Assembly (NCBI GenBank): GCA_023228765.1
Contig: JALOAM010000127.1
Location: 1-9,142, forward strand
Reading direction: 5' to 3'
Length of the DNA: 9,142 bases
DNA from: Dehalococcoidia bacterium
Lineage (GTDB): Bacteria > Chloroflexota > Dehalococcoidia > UBA2979
This document shows, piece by piece, positions 1 to 6,743 of the stretch. The notes under the pieces are model-generated. The model had not been told where the DNA came from. It was given only the letters and a program-made list of their open reading frames with translations, and did no database searches. The position numbers and the translations under genes are program-made. The stretch's first letter is position 1. Each line of letters opens with the position of its first letter.

Positions 1-242
1 CAACACCCCCTCGACGATCAAGCACGCTGTCACGGAAGCTCCCTCTGCCTCTCCAGATGGGTCGCCATGAGTGGGTCTCACGAGCGGTGGACCGGGGGAC
101 GTGGGCAACCCTCGCTCGGAGGATCGCGCGCGTGCTGGCTGCAGGCAGCAACTTTGGTCACGCTTCACGCCAGAACATGGGAAGATCAGGCAGATTGCTG
201 GAAGCACCCGAGGGAAACGTCGTGGAAGGGACGGCCGGCGGC
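1..242. other. Leader upstream of the Crp/Fnr gene, no gene seen
   Basis: An open frame continuous with the downstream regulator runs through most of this stretch from an ATG at 57. The extra 62 residues it would encode look like translated GC-rich noncoding DNA and precede the normal start of the family, so I treat it as untranslated. It contains a 6-bp inverted repeat (CGAGCG 81-86, CGCTCG 113-118) and a near-perfect 18-bp palindrome at 133-150. No tRNA, known riboswitch core or end of an upstream gene was recognised. Confidence 0.5.
133..150. repeat. Near-perfect 18-bp palindrome upstream of the Crp/Fnr gene
   Basis: The sequence reads TGCTG-G-CTGCAG-G-CAGCA. It is symmetrical except for the two G positions that face each other. 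It lies about 93 bases before the chosen ATG of the regulator and could be an operator or the tip of a transcript hairpin. It does not match a canonical Crp (TGTGA-N6-TCACA) or Fnr (TTGAT-N4-ATCAA) site. Function is unknown. Confidence 0.35.
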
Positions 243-923
243 ATGACTGGTCCGCTGACGAGTGAACCAACCGGCCCGCACGCGCTCTTCCTCGACGGCC
301 TCGACGAGACGACGCGGCAGCAGTTCCTGGACCGAGCTCGCCGGCGCCGTTTCGAGGCTGGCGCGATGGTGACGCAGGAAAGCGAGCCGTGCTCCGGCCT
401 GTTCGTCACGGTGTCCGGACTGGTCAAGGTGTTCAAGACCTCCATCAACGGACGCGAACAGATCGTCCGCTACGCGCCGCCAGGCTCCTCCTTTAACGAA
501 GTTACGGTCCTGGACGGCGGCGTGAACCCCACGAACGCCCAGGCTGTCGTCGACAGCGAGGTCCTCGTGATCTCGCGCGAGGTGATGGTCGAGCTGATGG
601 ACTCGGACCCGCGCGTCACCCACGCGATCATCGACTCGCTCTCCGGCCTCTACCGGCACCTGATGGAGCTAGTGGAGGACCTCTCCTTCCGCCACGTCTC
701 GGAGCGCGTCTCGCGCGTCCTCCTCCAGTCCGTCGTCCCCCACCGCGGCGTGGGCGCAGGCCTCGACACGCAGCGCCGGCTCACGCAGGGCGAGATCGCC
801 GAGATCATCGGCAGCACGCGGGAGGTCGTCGGGCGGGCGCTCCGAAGCCTGGAGGACGCCGGCGCGATCCGCCTGGAACGTGGCGCGATCACCCTCGTGG
901 ATGTCTCCAAGCTCGAATCCTGA
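243..923 (+). CDS. Crp/Fnr-family transcriptional regulator
   Basis: This is a 226-residue cytoplasmic one-component regulator of typical Crp/Fnr length. An N-terminal cyclic-nucleotide-binding-type beta-roll spans about residues 15-120 and includes an effector-loop-like segment, PGSSFNEVTVLDGG (80-93). A long dimerisation helix follows at about 125-160. A C-terminal winged helix spans about 165-222, with the helix-turn-helix LTQGEIAEIIGSTREVVGRA (180-199). The single cysteine (C50) rules out an Fnr-type 4Fe-4S sensor. The loop lacks the usual GE pair of cAMP-binding Crp, so the ligand cannot be named. I chose the ATG at 243 because homology-like sequence starts just after it and GGAAGGGA lies at 224-231. 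An in-frame ATG at 57 would add 62 unlikely residues. It lies upstream of ctaD in the same direction, so control of respiration is a reasonable guess but is not shown. Confidence 0.9.
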   Translation: MTGPLTSEPTGPHALFLDGLDETTRQQFLDRARRRRFEAGAMVTQESEPCSGLFVTVSGLVKVFKTSINGREQIVRYAPPGSSFNEVTVLDGGVNPTNAQAVVDSEVLVISREVMVELMDSDPRVTHAIIDSLSGLYRHLMELVEDLSFRHVSERVSRVLLQSVVPHRGVGAGLDTQRRLTQGEIAEIIGSTREVVGRALRSLEDAGAIRLERGAITLVDVSKLES

Positions 924-955
924 GCATCTCGAGGGGTTCCGGCAGCGATCGTGAT

Positions 956-968
956 GGCGTGTGACGCC
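956..968 (+). terminator. Small hairpin after the Crp/Fnr gene, weak terminator candidate
   Basis: GGCGT (956-960), a GTG loop and ACGCC (964-968) form a 5-bp hairpin 32 bases after the regulator's stop codon. No T-run follows, so intrinsic termination is doubtful. It could equally be a chance structure in GC-rich DNA. Confidence 0.2.
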
Positions 969-990
969 GTTCCGCGCCGTGAGCGACTTT

Positions 991-1008
991 AGTCACTGAC
1001 CTCAGTCA
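991..1008. promoter_or_regulatory. Dyad and direct repeat upstream of ctaD, possible operator
   Basis: ACTGA-CC-TCAGT (995-1006) is a perfect 5-bp inverted repeat with a 2-base spacer. It is overlapped by two copies of AGTCA (991-995 and 1004-1008) spaced 13 bases apart. The site lies about 130 bases before the ctaD start and just after a Crp/Fnr-family gene, where an operator would be expected. It is not a textbook Crp or Fnr box, and no clear -35/-10 pair was found beside it. Confidence 0.3.
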
Positions 1009-1009
1009 T

Positions 1010-1045
1010 GCCCCGGCCGATGGTGGGCTGAACCGGCGGCGGGGC
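1010..1045 (+). promoter_or_regulatory. Stem-loop in the ctaD leader
   Basis: GCCCCG (1010-1015) pairs with CGGGGC (1040-1045), and the adjoining GCCG (1016-1019) pairs with CGGC (1034-1037). This gives about 10 GC-rich base pairs with a 2-base bulge and a 14-base loop. It lies some 85 bases before the ctaD ATG. No T-run follows, so it looks more like a transcript-stability or leader structure than a terminator. It could also be incidental to high GC. Confidence 0.3.
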
Positions 1046-1116
1046 ACCCTCCCTCGGCGTGCGCTGTCGCCTCTTGCTGGACGGGGTGGAGTCCGTGATC
1101 GCGCGGACGCCCCGGC

Positions 1117-1125
1117 AGGAGGAGA
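1117..1125 (+). promoter_or_regulatory. Ribosome binding site of ctaD
   Basis: AGGAGGAGA lies 5 bases before ATG 1131 and is a near-ideal Shine-Dalgarno. It decides the start against an in-frame upstream start at 1059, which would add 24 residues ahead of the conserved N-terminus. Confidence 0.85.
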
Positions 1126-1130
1126 TCAGG

Positions 1131-2930
1131 ATGGCACAGGTACAGGCGGCGGGCGTCCTCTCAACGGAACAGTCCACGATCTGGTCGTGGATGACCACGG
1201 TCGACCACAAGCGCATCGGCATCATGTACTTGGCCACCGCGCTGACCTTCTTCCTCGTCGGCGGCGTGGAAGCACTGATGATCCGCACGCAGCTCGCGGT
1301 GCCGAACGGCAACGTGATGGACGCGGACCTCTACAACCAGCTCTTCACCACGCACGCGCTCACGATGATCTTCCTCGCGATCATGCCGCTGACCGTGGGC
1401 CTGATGAACTACTTCATCCCGCTGCACATCGGCGCGCGCGACGTCGCGTTCCCCCGGCTGAACTCCCTGAGCTACTGGATCTACCTGACCGGTGGCCTCA
1501 TGCTCACCAGCTCCTTCTTCCTCGGCGGCGCGCCGAACGGTGGCTGGTTCAACTACGCGCCGCTGAGCGCCAACGAGTTCTCCGCCGGCTCGGCCATCGA
1601 CTTCTACGTGATCTCGCTGCTGATCCTCGGCACGTCGTCCCTGATCGGCGCGATGAACTTCATCATCACGATCATCAACATGAGGGCCCCCGGGATGTCG
1701 ATGATGCGGCTCCCGGTCTTCACCTGGTCCGCCCTCTGTGTCTCGTTCCTCCTGCTGCTCTCGCTCCCGGTGCTGACCGTGGCGCTGATCCAGCTCTACT
1801 TCGACCGCAACTTTGACACGAACTTCTACCTCCCGACCGAGGGAGGCGACCCGCTGCTCTGGCAGCACATCTTCTGGATCTTCGGCCACCCGGAGGTCTA
1901 CATCCTCGTGCTGCCCTCGATGGGCATCCTCTCCGAGGTCCTCCCGGCGATGTGCCGGAAGCCGATCTTCGGCTACGCCGCGATCGTGTTCTCGACGATC
2001 GCGATCGCGGTTCTCGGCTTCGGCGTGTGGAGCCACCACATGTTCACGACCGGCATGGGCACGGTCCCGCAGATGGTGTTCTCCGCCAGCACCATGACCA
2101 TCGGCATCCCCACCGGCATCAAGATCTTCAACTGGCTGGGGACCATGTACGGCGGCAGCATCCGCTTCACCACGGCGACGTACTACTCCGTCGCCTTCAT
2201 CGCGCTGTTCACCATCGGCGGCATCTCCGGCGTGATGCACGCGAGCCCCGGTGTCGACAGCCAGCAGCAGGACTCCTACTTCGTCGTCGCCCACATCCAC
2301 TACGTGCTGTTCGGCGGCTCGATGATGGGCCTGTTCTCCGCGGCCTACTACTGGTTCCCGAAGATGAGCGGGCGGTTCCTGTCCGAGCGCATCGGCAAGG
2401 TCTCGTTCTGGTTCATGTTCGTAGGCATCAACCTGACGTTCTTCCCCATGCACTTCCTCGGGCTGTCCGGGATGCCTCGCCGCATCTACACCTACGACTC
2501 GGGCATGGGCTGGGACACCTGGAACCTCGTGGCCTCCATTGGCTCATACATCCTGGGGTTTGGCGTCCTGCTCTTCGTGGTCAACGTGGTGCGCGCCCTC
2601 CGCGGGCCGATGAACGCCCCGGACAACCCGTGGGACGCCCCGAGCCTGGAGTGGGGCACCTCCTCGCCCCCGCCGGCGCACAACTTCGACGTCACGCCGG
2701 TCGTCCGCTCCCGCGACCCGCTGTGGTACGAGCGAGACAACCCGCGGGATGAGGCGCCGGTCGCGCGTGGCCCAATCCACCTGCCGCCGCCCTCGTACTT
2801 CCCGCTCATCGTCACGCTCGGGATCCTCGGGATCGGCGTTGGGTTCCTCTCGCACCTCGCGCTGACAGGGGTGGGGATCGCGGTCCTGATCTACGGGATC
2901 TGGGGCTGGGCCGTCGAACCGACTGACTGA
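1131..2930 (+). CDS. ctaD: Cytochrome c oxidase subunit I (aa3-type, A-family)
   Basis: This is the catalytic subunit of the proton-pumping haem-copper oxidase that reduces O2 to water in the cytoplasmic membrane. It has 599 residues. H75 and H390 are the haem a ligands, H388 the haem a3 ligand, and H253, H302 and H303 the CuB ligands. Y257 in GHPEVY is the cross-linked tyrosine. E255 with D104 and N111 marks the D channel, and K331 in PTGIK marks the K channel. These residues define the A1 type. At the conserved HD pair before the last haem ligands, the His is Gln (Q380) and the Asp (D381) is kept. The usual twelve helices end near residue 490. A Pro-rich hydrophilic linker (about 495-553) leads to two extra helices (about 556-575 and 578-594), so the protein is longer than the minimal subunit. 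No subunit II or III gene lies beside it in the window. Its last 40 bases overlap the end of the convergent DUF4012 gene. Confidence 0.97.
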   Translation: MAQVQAAGVLSTEQSTIWSWMTTVDHKRIGIMYLATALTFFLVGGVEALMIRTQLAVPNGNVMDADLYNQLFTTHALTMIFLAIMPLTVGLMNYFIPLHIGARDVAFPRLNSLSYWIYLTGGLMLTSSFFLGGAPNGGWFNYAPLSANEFSAGSAIDFYVISLLILGTSSLIGAMNFIITIINMRAPGMSMMRLPVFTWSALCVSFLLLLSLPVLTVALIQLYFDRNFDTNFYLPTEGGDPLLWQHIFWIFGHPEVYILVLPSMGILSEVLPAMCRKPIFGYAAIVFSTIAIAVLGFGVWSHHMFTTGMGTVPQMVFSASTMTIGIPTGIKIFNWLGTMYGGSIRFTTATYYSVAFIALFTIGGISGVMHASPGVDSQQQDSYFVVAHIHYVLFGGSMMGLFSAAYYWFPKMSGRFLSERIGKVSFWFMFVGINLTFFPMHFLGLSGMPRRIYTYDSGMGWDTWNLVASIGSYILGFGVLLFVVNVVRALRGPMNAPDNPWDAPSLEWGTSSPPPAHNFDVTPVVRSRDPLWYERDNPRDEAPVARGPIHLPPPSYFPLIVTLGILGIGVGFLSHLALTGVGIAVLIYGIWGWAVEPTD

Positions 2931-4939
2931 GCGGCCGGCTCCCGCTCACTCGTGACCGTGGCGTCGAGCACCTCCGTCGCCACGGTCACGTCGCCCGTGA
3001 ACGCGCCCTCCCACAGCACGTGCTGTCGGCCCTCCGCATTGCGCAGCACCCGCAGGGTGTCGTGCTCCTGCCCGCCCTGCTTCCACACCTCCACCGCCCG
3101 AGGTACCTCGGGCAGGCGGAACGAGACGGTGAGCAGGCCGCTCATCCCCGGCGGGATCACCATCAGCCCACCCGCCACCATGAAGTCCTCCCCCGGCAGG
3201 ACACGAGGCAGCCCCGACACGCCCTCGATGCGGAGGTCCGTGACGCCCGGCGGGAGGTAGACGCGGACGTAGTTGCCGTAGACACCGTCGATCCGCTCGG
3301 AGGTGAGACGTGTGCGGTCGAAGATGGCGCCGAGTGCATTCGCGCGGGGATACACGGCAGGGTCGAGGAGGTCAGCGCGGTTGTCCCACCGCACGAGGAC
3401 ATCGACGTACCCGTCCTCGCCAAAGAGCACCGTGGTGTCGCGGTGGATCCCCGGCCCCACCTTCGACCACGAGACGTTCGAGTCCACGACCGCGATCTGC
3501 TGCACGCCGGCGGCCCGCTCGTCGTCGTCGAGCCCTTCGAGGCGACCGCTGACGCCGAACTGGTCGAGCATCGCCTGCGCCGTGGCGTCGGTGCTGTACG
3601 CTTGGATATCGCGGGCCGACGAGCCCTCCGAGAGCGCGGCGAGGAGCAACGGCAGCTGGTCCGCGCTCGCCGACTGGGACCGCGCGATGAGCTCCTCCAT
3701 GAGCGGGTGGAGGTAGGAGCCCTCCGCGGAGATCTCGGCGGCGACGCCCTCCGGCCCGGCGCCTACCTCGACCGGTACCTGGCCGAACTCCTCGCGACCT
3801 TCGAGCAGGGTGTTCTCCATCACCCCACGCCAGTTCGCCGCGGTCAGCGTCTCGTCGTACTCCGGCAGGTCGAGCGGTGCGAAGACCTCGACGAGGCGGC
3901 CCGTGAGCAGCGTGTTGATGGCGATCACGCCGTCCGGGCGGACGCCCTGGTTCGCCTCGAACAGGTCGAGGGTGGCCTCGGCGGACGTGGGGAAGTCCGG
4001 CCACCAGTTCGCGTCGCGAAGCTGGAAGTACCCCGCGCCCATGAACCGAGCGAGGTCCTCGGGGGGCGCGGGGTACTCCTCGAGCTCACGCTCGAAGGCG
4101 TAGACGCGCTCGAACTCCGAGGTGGTGATGTGGCCACGGTCGACCGTCACGATGCCGACGGTGCCCATGAACCCACCGGTCGGGCGCAGCTCGGACTCGT
4201 TCAGGCCCGCGACCAGGTACGTCTTCGGCCGGTCGAACCCGAACAGCGGGTCGAGGCCAGTACGGATGGCGCCGAACGCCTCCTGCGCGCGCGGGACCTC
4301 CGACAGTGAGCGCGCGAGGAGATCGAGGGCGGCCGGGGCGGCGTCCAACCACTCCCCCCACGAGCGCTCGTTGAGGCGCTCGACCTCCGGCCGCGTCGCC
4401 TCCAGCTGCGCGAACGCAGCGTCGAGGGCGTCACCGTCCTGGACGAACACGGCGCGGACGCGCTCGGCGAGGGAGCGCTCGTCGCCCGGGGCGGAGTCCT
4501 GGAGCAGCGGCAGCACGGCCGTGAGCAGACGGTCAGCGCTATCCGTGACCGCCAGGCCGACATCGAGCAGCGAGGGCACCTCGGACGCGCCGTCCGCCGG
4601 GGGCAGCAGATCCGCGACGGGCAGCACCGCGGGGAGATAGCCCAGGCGGGCGTCCGCCCGCAGGAGGTGTGCCTTCGCCGCGCGGACCTGGAGGAGGGCC
4701 GACTCGATCTCCTCCTCCGAGGGGATCTGCCCGGCATCGAGACTCGCGAGCGCCTGCACGATCGACTGTGCGCTGTCGAGTTCGGCCTTCGCGGCGAAGA
4801 CCTCGGAGCGGATGTCGCGCGCTCTCGACGCGGCGTCGTACGCAAACCACCCGGCGCCGAGGAGGCCCAGGAACGCGACGCCGAGCACGGCAAGGAGCAC
4901 CGGGCGGCGCCAGAGGCGGCGGTCTGAGCCTCGACCCAT
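2891..4939 (-). CDS. Membrane-anchored DUF4012 protein
   Basis: This protein has 682 residues and an unknown biochemical role. The N-terminus is a basic stretch followed by one transmembrane segment (about residues 13-34), with no lipobox or obvious cleavage site, so the bulk is probably outside the cell. Residues 40-230 are helical, Ala/Leu/Glu-rich and possibly coiled-coil. The DUF4012 hallmarks follow: NESELRPTGGFMGT (247-260), LRDANWWPDFPTSA (307-320) and PDGVIAINT (335-343). A later segment, SNVSWSKVGPGIHRDT (487-502), also resembles the family, and the C-terminal third is beta-rich. I chose the ATG at 4939 because it directly precedes the anchor. A GTG sits at 4942, and a longer frame to 5095 would run into the vanY-like gene. 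No good Shine-Dalgarno is visible. The gene starts 53 bases after the carboxypeptidase stop, suggesting one transcript. In Gram-positives and Chloroflexota such proteins often sit near envelope or polysaccharide genes, so an envelope role is an inference. Confidence 0.85.
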   Translation of the reverse strand: MGRGSDRRLWRRPVLLAVLGVAFLGLLGAGWFAYDAASRARDIRSEVFAAKAELDSAQSIVQALASLDAGQIPSEEEIESALLQVRAAKAHLLRADARLGYLPAVLPVADLLPPADGASEVPSLLDVGLAVTDSADRLLTAVLPLLQDSAPGDERSLAERVRAVFVQDGDALDAAFAQLEATRPEVERLNERSWGEWLDAAPAALDLLARSLSEVPRAQEAFGAIRTGLDPLFGFDRPKTYLVAGLNESELRPTGGFMGTVGIVTVDRGHITTSEFERVYAFERELEEYPAPPEDLARFMGAGYFQLRDANWWPDFPTSAEATLDLFEANQGVRPDGVIAINTLLTGRLVEVFAPLDLPEYDETLTAANWRGVMENTLLEGREEFGQVPVEVGAGPEGVAAEISAEGSYLHPLMEELIARSQSASADQLPLLLAALSEGSSARDIQAYSTDATAQAMLDQFGVSGRLEGLDDDERAAGVQQIAVVDSNVSWSKVGPGIHRDTTVLFGEDGYVDVLVRWDNRADLLDPAVYPRANALGAIFDRTRLTSERIDGVYGNYVRVYLPPGVTDLRIEGVSGLPRVLPGEDFMVAGGLMVIPPGMSGLLTVSFRLPEVPRAVEVWKQGGQEHDTLRVLRNAEGRQHVLWEGAFTGDVTVATEVLDATVTSEREPAAQSVGSTAQPQIP
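2951..2990. terminator. 13-bp perfect inverted repeat past ctaD, candidate terminator
   Basis: CGTGACCGTGGCG (2951-2963) and CGCCACGGTCACG (2978-2990) are exact reverse complements separated by 14 bases. The first arm starts 21 bases after the ctaD stop. The position suits a transcript-ending or 3'-protecting hairpin for ctaD mRNA. No T-run follows, so Rho-independent termination would be atypical. The whole structure also lies within codons for the last 30 or so residues of the convergent DUF4012 gene. Confidence 0.55.
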
Positions 4940-4992
4940 CACGTCAGGAGTGTAGGTGGCCGTCCCGCCAGCCTCGACGGTCCCGTCCGTCC

Positions 4993-5934
4993 TCAGTCGA
5001 GGTCGACGTCGACCTGCGCGAGGTATTCCGTCAGGGTCAGGCCGGTGAGGCGTATCCAGTCTGCGTGGGTCTTCCCGACGTAGCGGATGTGCCACGGCTC
5101 GTAGTCATAGCCCGTGATCGCCTCCGCCTCCTGCGGGTAGCTCTCGACGAAGCCGAACTCCCACGCGTGCTGCTTCAGCCAGCGGCCCTCGGGCGTCTCG
5201 CCGAACTCGGGCTCCAGCTCCCACCCCACCGAGGCACTCGTCACGTCCGCGACCACGCCGAGCTGGTGTTCGCTGTGCCCGGGCACGGCGCTCCGGCGGT
5301 TCGCCTCCACCTCGCCGAGCACGTCCACCCAGTACTGGTACGTCGCCACCTGCTCCGCGTACGACCGGTACGCCGACCGCACCCGCAGCTCCTGCCCCGC
5401 GCGGTCCCCGGCCTCGATCAGCTGGGCGAGCGCGTCCGCGGCCTCCTCGGTCAGGTACGCCGGCCCGCCGCCGGGCATCACCAGCTCGGAGGACAGCGGC
5501 GTGAGCCCCTGCGGCACGAAGCCCTCGGGCAGCGGGCGGTCCTTCGACACCAGCCGCAGGAGGTGGGCGTCGACGACAGTGGGCTCCGCACAGCGGACCA
5601 GCACCCCGCGCCCTGCCTCCAGCATGGCCGGGAACGAGGCGTTCGCGAACGGGGGCGCGGCCGGGGCGTACAGCTCGAACGCCCCGCCGGAGGTGATCGT
5701 GACCACCTCGGCCTCACACCCGGCTGAGCGCAGCACTTCCACGAACCCCTCGGGCGTCGTGTCCGCCCCGACCATCAAGAGCGCCATGCCGCCCTCGGCG
5801 GGCACGTCGCCGATGACCACCGTCGGCGGCGGCGCGATCGGCGCCTCCTGCGCCTGCGCCACGGAGGCCCCCGACGCAGCAAGGAGGAGCAACGGGAGAG
5901 CGAGGACGGCAGACCTCGAGAGCGTTCGGAGCAC
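4993..5934 (-). CDS. Secreted VanY-like D-alanyl-D-alanine carboxypeptidase (peptidase M15B)
   Basis: This is a predicted zinc peptidase of 313 residues that trims the terminal D-Ala from peptidoglycan stem peptides outside the membrane. A signal peptide covers about residues 1-28, with cleavage probable after an AQA motif. The M15B domain spans about 145-305. It has SAYRSYAEQ (187-195), the zinc motif SEHQLGVVAD with H223 and D230, and YEPWH with catalytic E279 and zinc ligand H282. The set of catalytic residues is complete. Residues about 35-116 form a separate module with two cysteines (C73, C115) ending in LVRC. It resembles a small module I associate with exported Chloroflexota proteins. 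The start is GTG, preceded by a moderate AAAGG-like site. True vancomycin resistance is unlikely because no vanHAX-type genes are nearby. Ordinary wall remodelling, together with the downstream DUF4012 protein, is more plausible. Confidence 0.92.
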   Translation of the reverse strand: MLRTLSRSAVLALPLLLLAASGASVAQAQEAPIAPPPTVVIGDVPAEGGMALLMVGADTTPEGFVEVLRSAGCEAEVVTITSGGAFELYAPAAPPFANASFPAMLEAGRGVLVRCAEPTVVDAHLLRLVSKDRPLPEGFVPQGLTPLSSELVMPGGGPAYLTEEAADALAQLIEAGDRAGQELRVRSAYRSYAEQVATYQYWVDVLGEVEANRRSAVPGHSEHQLGVVADVTSASVGWELEPEFGETPEGRWLKQHAWEFGFVESYPQEAEAITGYDYEPWHIRYVGKTHADWIRLTGLTLTEYLAQVDVDLD

Positions 5935-5984
5935 GGGACGCCTTTCGGGACGCGCTGCGATGGAGGAGTCCGAGTCTACGTCGC

Positions 5985-6001
5985 GAGCCGGACACCGGCT
6001 C
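5985..6001 (-). terminator. GC-rich hairpin after the uracil-DNA glycosylase gene
   Basis: GAGCCGG (5985-5991), a 3-base loop and CCGGCTC (5995-6001) form a perfect 7-bp stem. It lies about 25 bases beyond the glycosylase stop and about 50 bases before the start of the carboxypeptidase gene. It is a plausible transcript end separating the two genes, but no T-run follows on the minus strand. Confidence 0.45.
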
Positions 6002-6025
6002 CCGCCGGCCTCGGCGCCTCAAGCG

Positions 6026-6712
6026 CTACGTCAGTCCGGCCAGCTCCCGCGCGCGTTCGAAGATCGCGTCGAACATCGGCTCCGTCAGGACACCCGTGAA
6101 CGTGTTGCGCTGGCTCGGGTGGAATGAGCACAGCAGCGTCCGCCCCTCGCCGAGGTCCACCTCGACGCCATGTCCAAAGCGAGGCCGCGGCGAGATGCCG
6201 AACTGCCCGGCGAGGATCCCCGCCGCGAACGCGCCCAGCGCGACGACGACGCGAAGGTCCGGCAGCGCCGCGATCTCCCGGTGGAGGAACGGCAGGCACT
6301 CGTCGCGCTCCGTGGTCGTCGGCTTGTTCTCGGGTGGCGCGCACCGCACCGCCGCCGTCACGAAGACGTCGGTCAGCTCGAGCCCATCGCCGACGTGAGT
6401 GCTCGTCGGCTGGTTCGCGAACCCGGTGCGGTGCAGCGCCCGGTACAGCCAGTCCCCGGAGCGGTCGCCCGTGAAGATCCGTCCCGTGCGGTTTCCTCCG
6501 TGCGCGGCGGGCGCCAGCCCCACCACCAGCACGCGCGCCTCGGGATCCCCGTAGCTCGGCACGGCCCGTCCCCAGTACTCCTGGTCGCGGAACATCGCCC
6601 GCTTCTCGACGGCGACCTGCTCCCGCCACGCCACCAACCTCGGACACCGCGCACACGCGATCACGTCCTCGCGGACGCGGTCGAGAGAGTCGGGCCGGGA
6701 CTTCGGTGGCAT
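6026..6712 (-). CDS. Family 5 uracil-DNA glycosylase (UDGb type, Fe-S)
   Basis: This base-excision repair enzyme removes uracil from DNA. Studied family 5 members also act on some other deaminated bases. It has 228 residues, the usual size. Cysteines C20, C23, C124 and C139 form the CxxC...C-x14-C pattern of the 4Fe-4S cluster in family 4 and 5 glycosylases. Motif 1 is GLAPAAHGGNRTGR (65-78), the family 5 form. It lacks the acidic residue found in the GEAPG-type motif of family 4. Motif 2 is SFHPSQRNTFTG (196-207). I chose the ATG at 6712 because homology-like sequence begins soon after it. In-frame starts at 6787 and 6829 would add 25 or 39 residues and run through a strong palindrome. The Shine-Dalgarno is weak (GAGG very close to the ATG). 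It is divergent from cas3. Repair of deamination damage would fit a warm-growing, high-GC organism, but that is inference. Confidence 0.95.
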   Translation of the reverse strand: MPPKSRPDSLDRVREDVIACARCPRLVAWREQVAVEKRAMFRDQEYWGRAVPSYGDPEARVLVVGLAPAAHGGNRTGRIFTGDRSGDWLYRALHRTGFANQPTSTHVGDGLELTDVFVTAAVRCAPPENKPTTTERDECLPFLHREIAALPDLRVVVALGAFAAGILAGQFGISPRPRFGHGVEVDLGEGRTLLCSFHPSQRNTFTGVLTEPMFDAIFERARELAGLT

Positions 6713-6743
6713 GGCCTCAGTGTGGCACGGGGCGCCGGATGGC

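Noticed and set aside
57..242. Longer N-terminus for the Crp/Fnr protein
   Set aside because: The 62 added residues resemble no family sequence, and a Shine-Dalgarno-like site supports the ATG at 243.
1161..2453. Long minus-strand open frame opposite ctaD
   Set aside because: It is rich in Arg, His, Asp and Glu, the usual product of reading a high-GC gene antisense. The plus-strand ctaD is unambiguous.
3020..4309. Long plus-strand open frame opposite the DUF4012 gene
   Set aside because: It has the same antisense composition and no recognisable domain, while the minus strand carries clear DUF4012 motifs.
5000..5015. Perfect 16-bp palindrome AGGTCGACGTCGACCT at the 3' end of the carboxypeptidase gene
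   Set aside because: It is fully explained by GC-preferred codons for the repeated Val-Asp C-terminus, so I give it no separate role.
4993..5934. Vancomycin-resistance determinant
   Set aside because: The peptidase belongs to the VanY family, but no ligase, dehydrogenase, dipeptidase or two-component genes accompany it. Ordinary wall maintenance is likelier.
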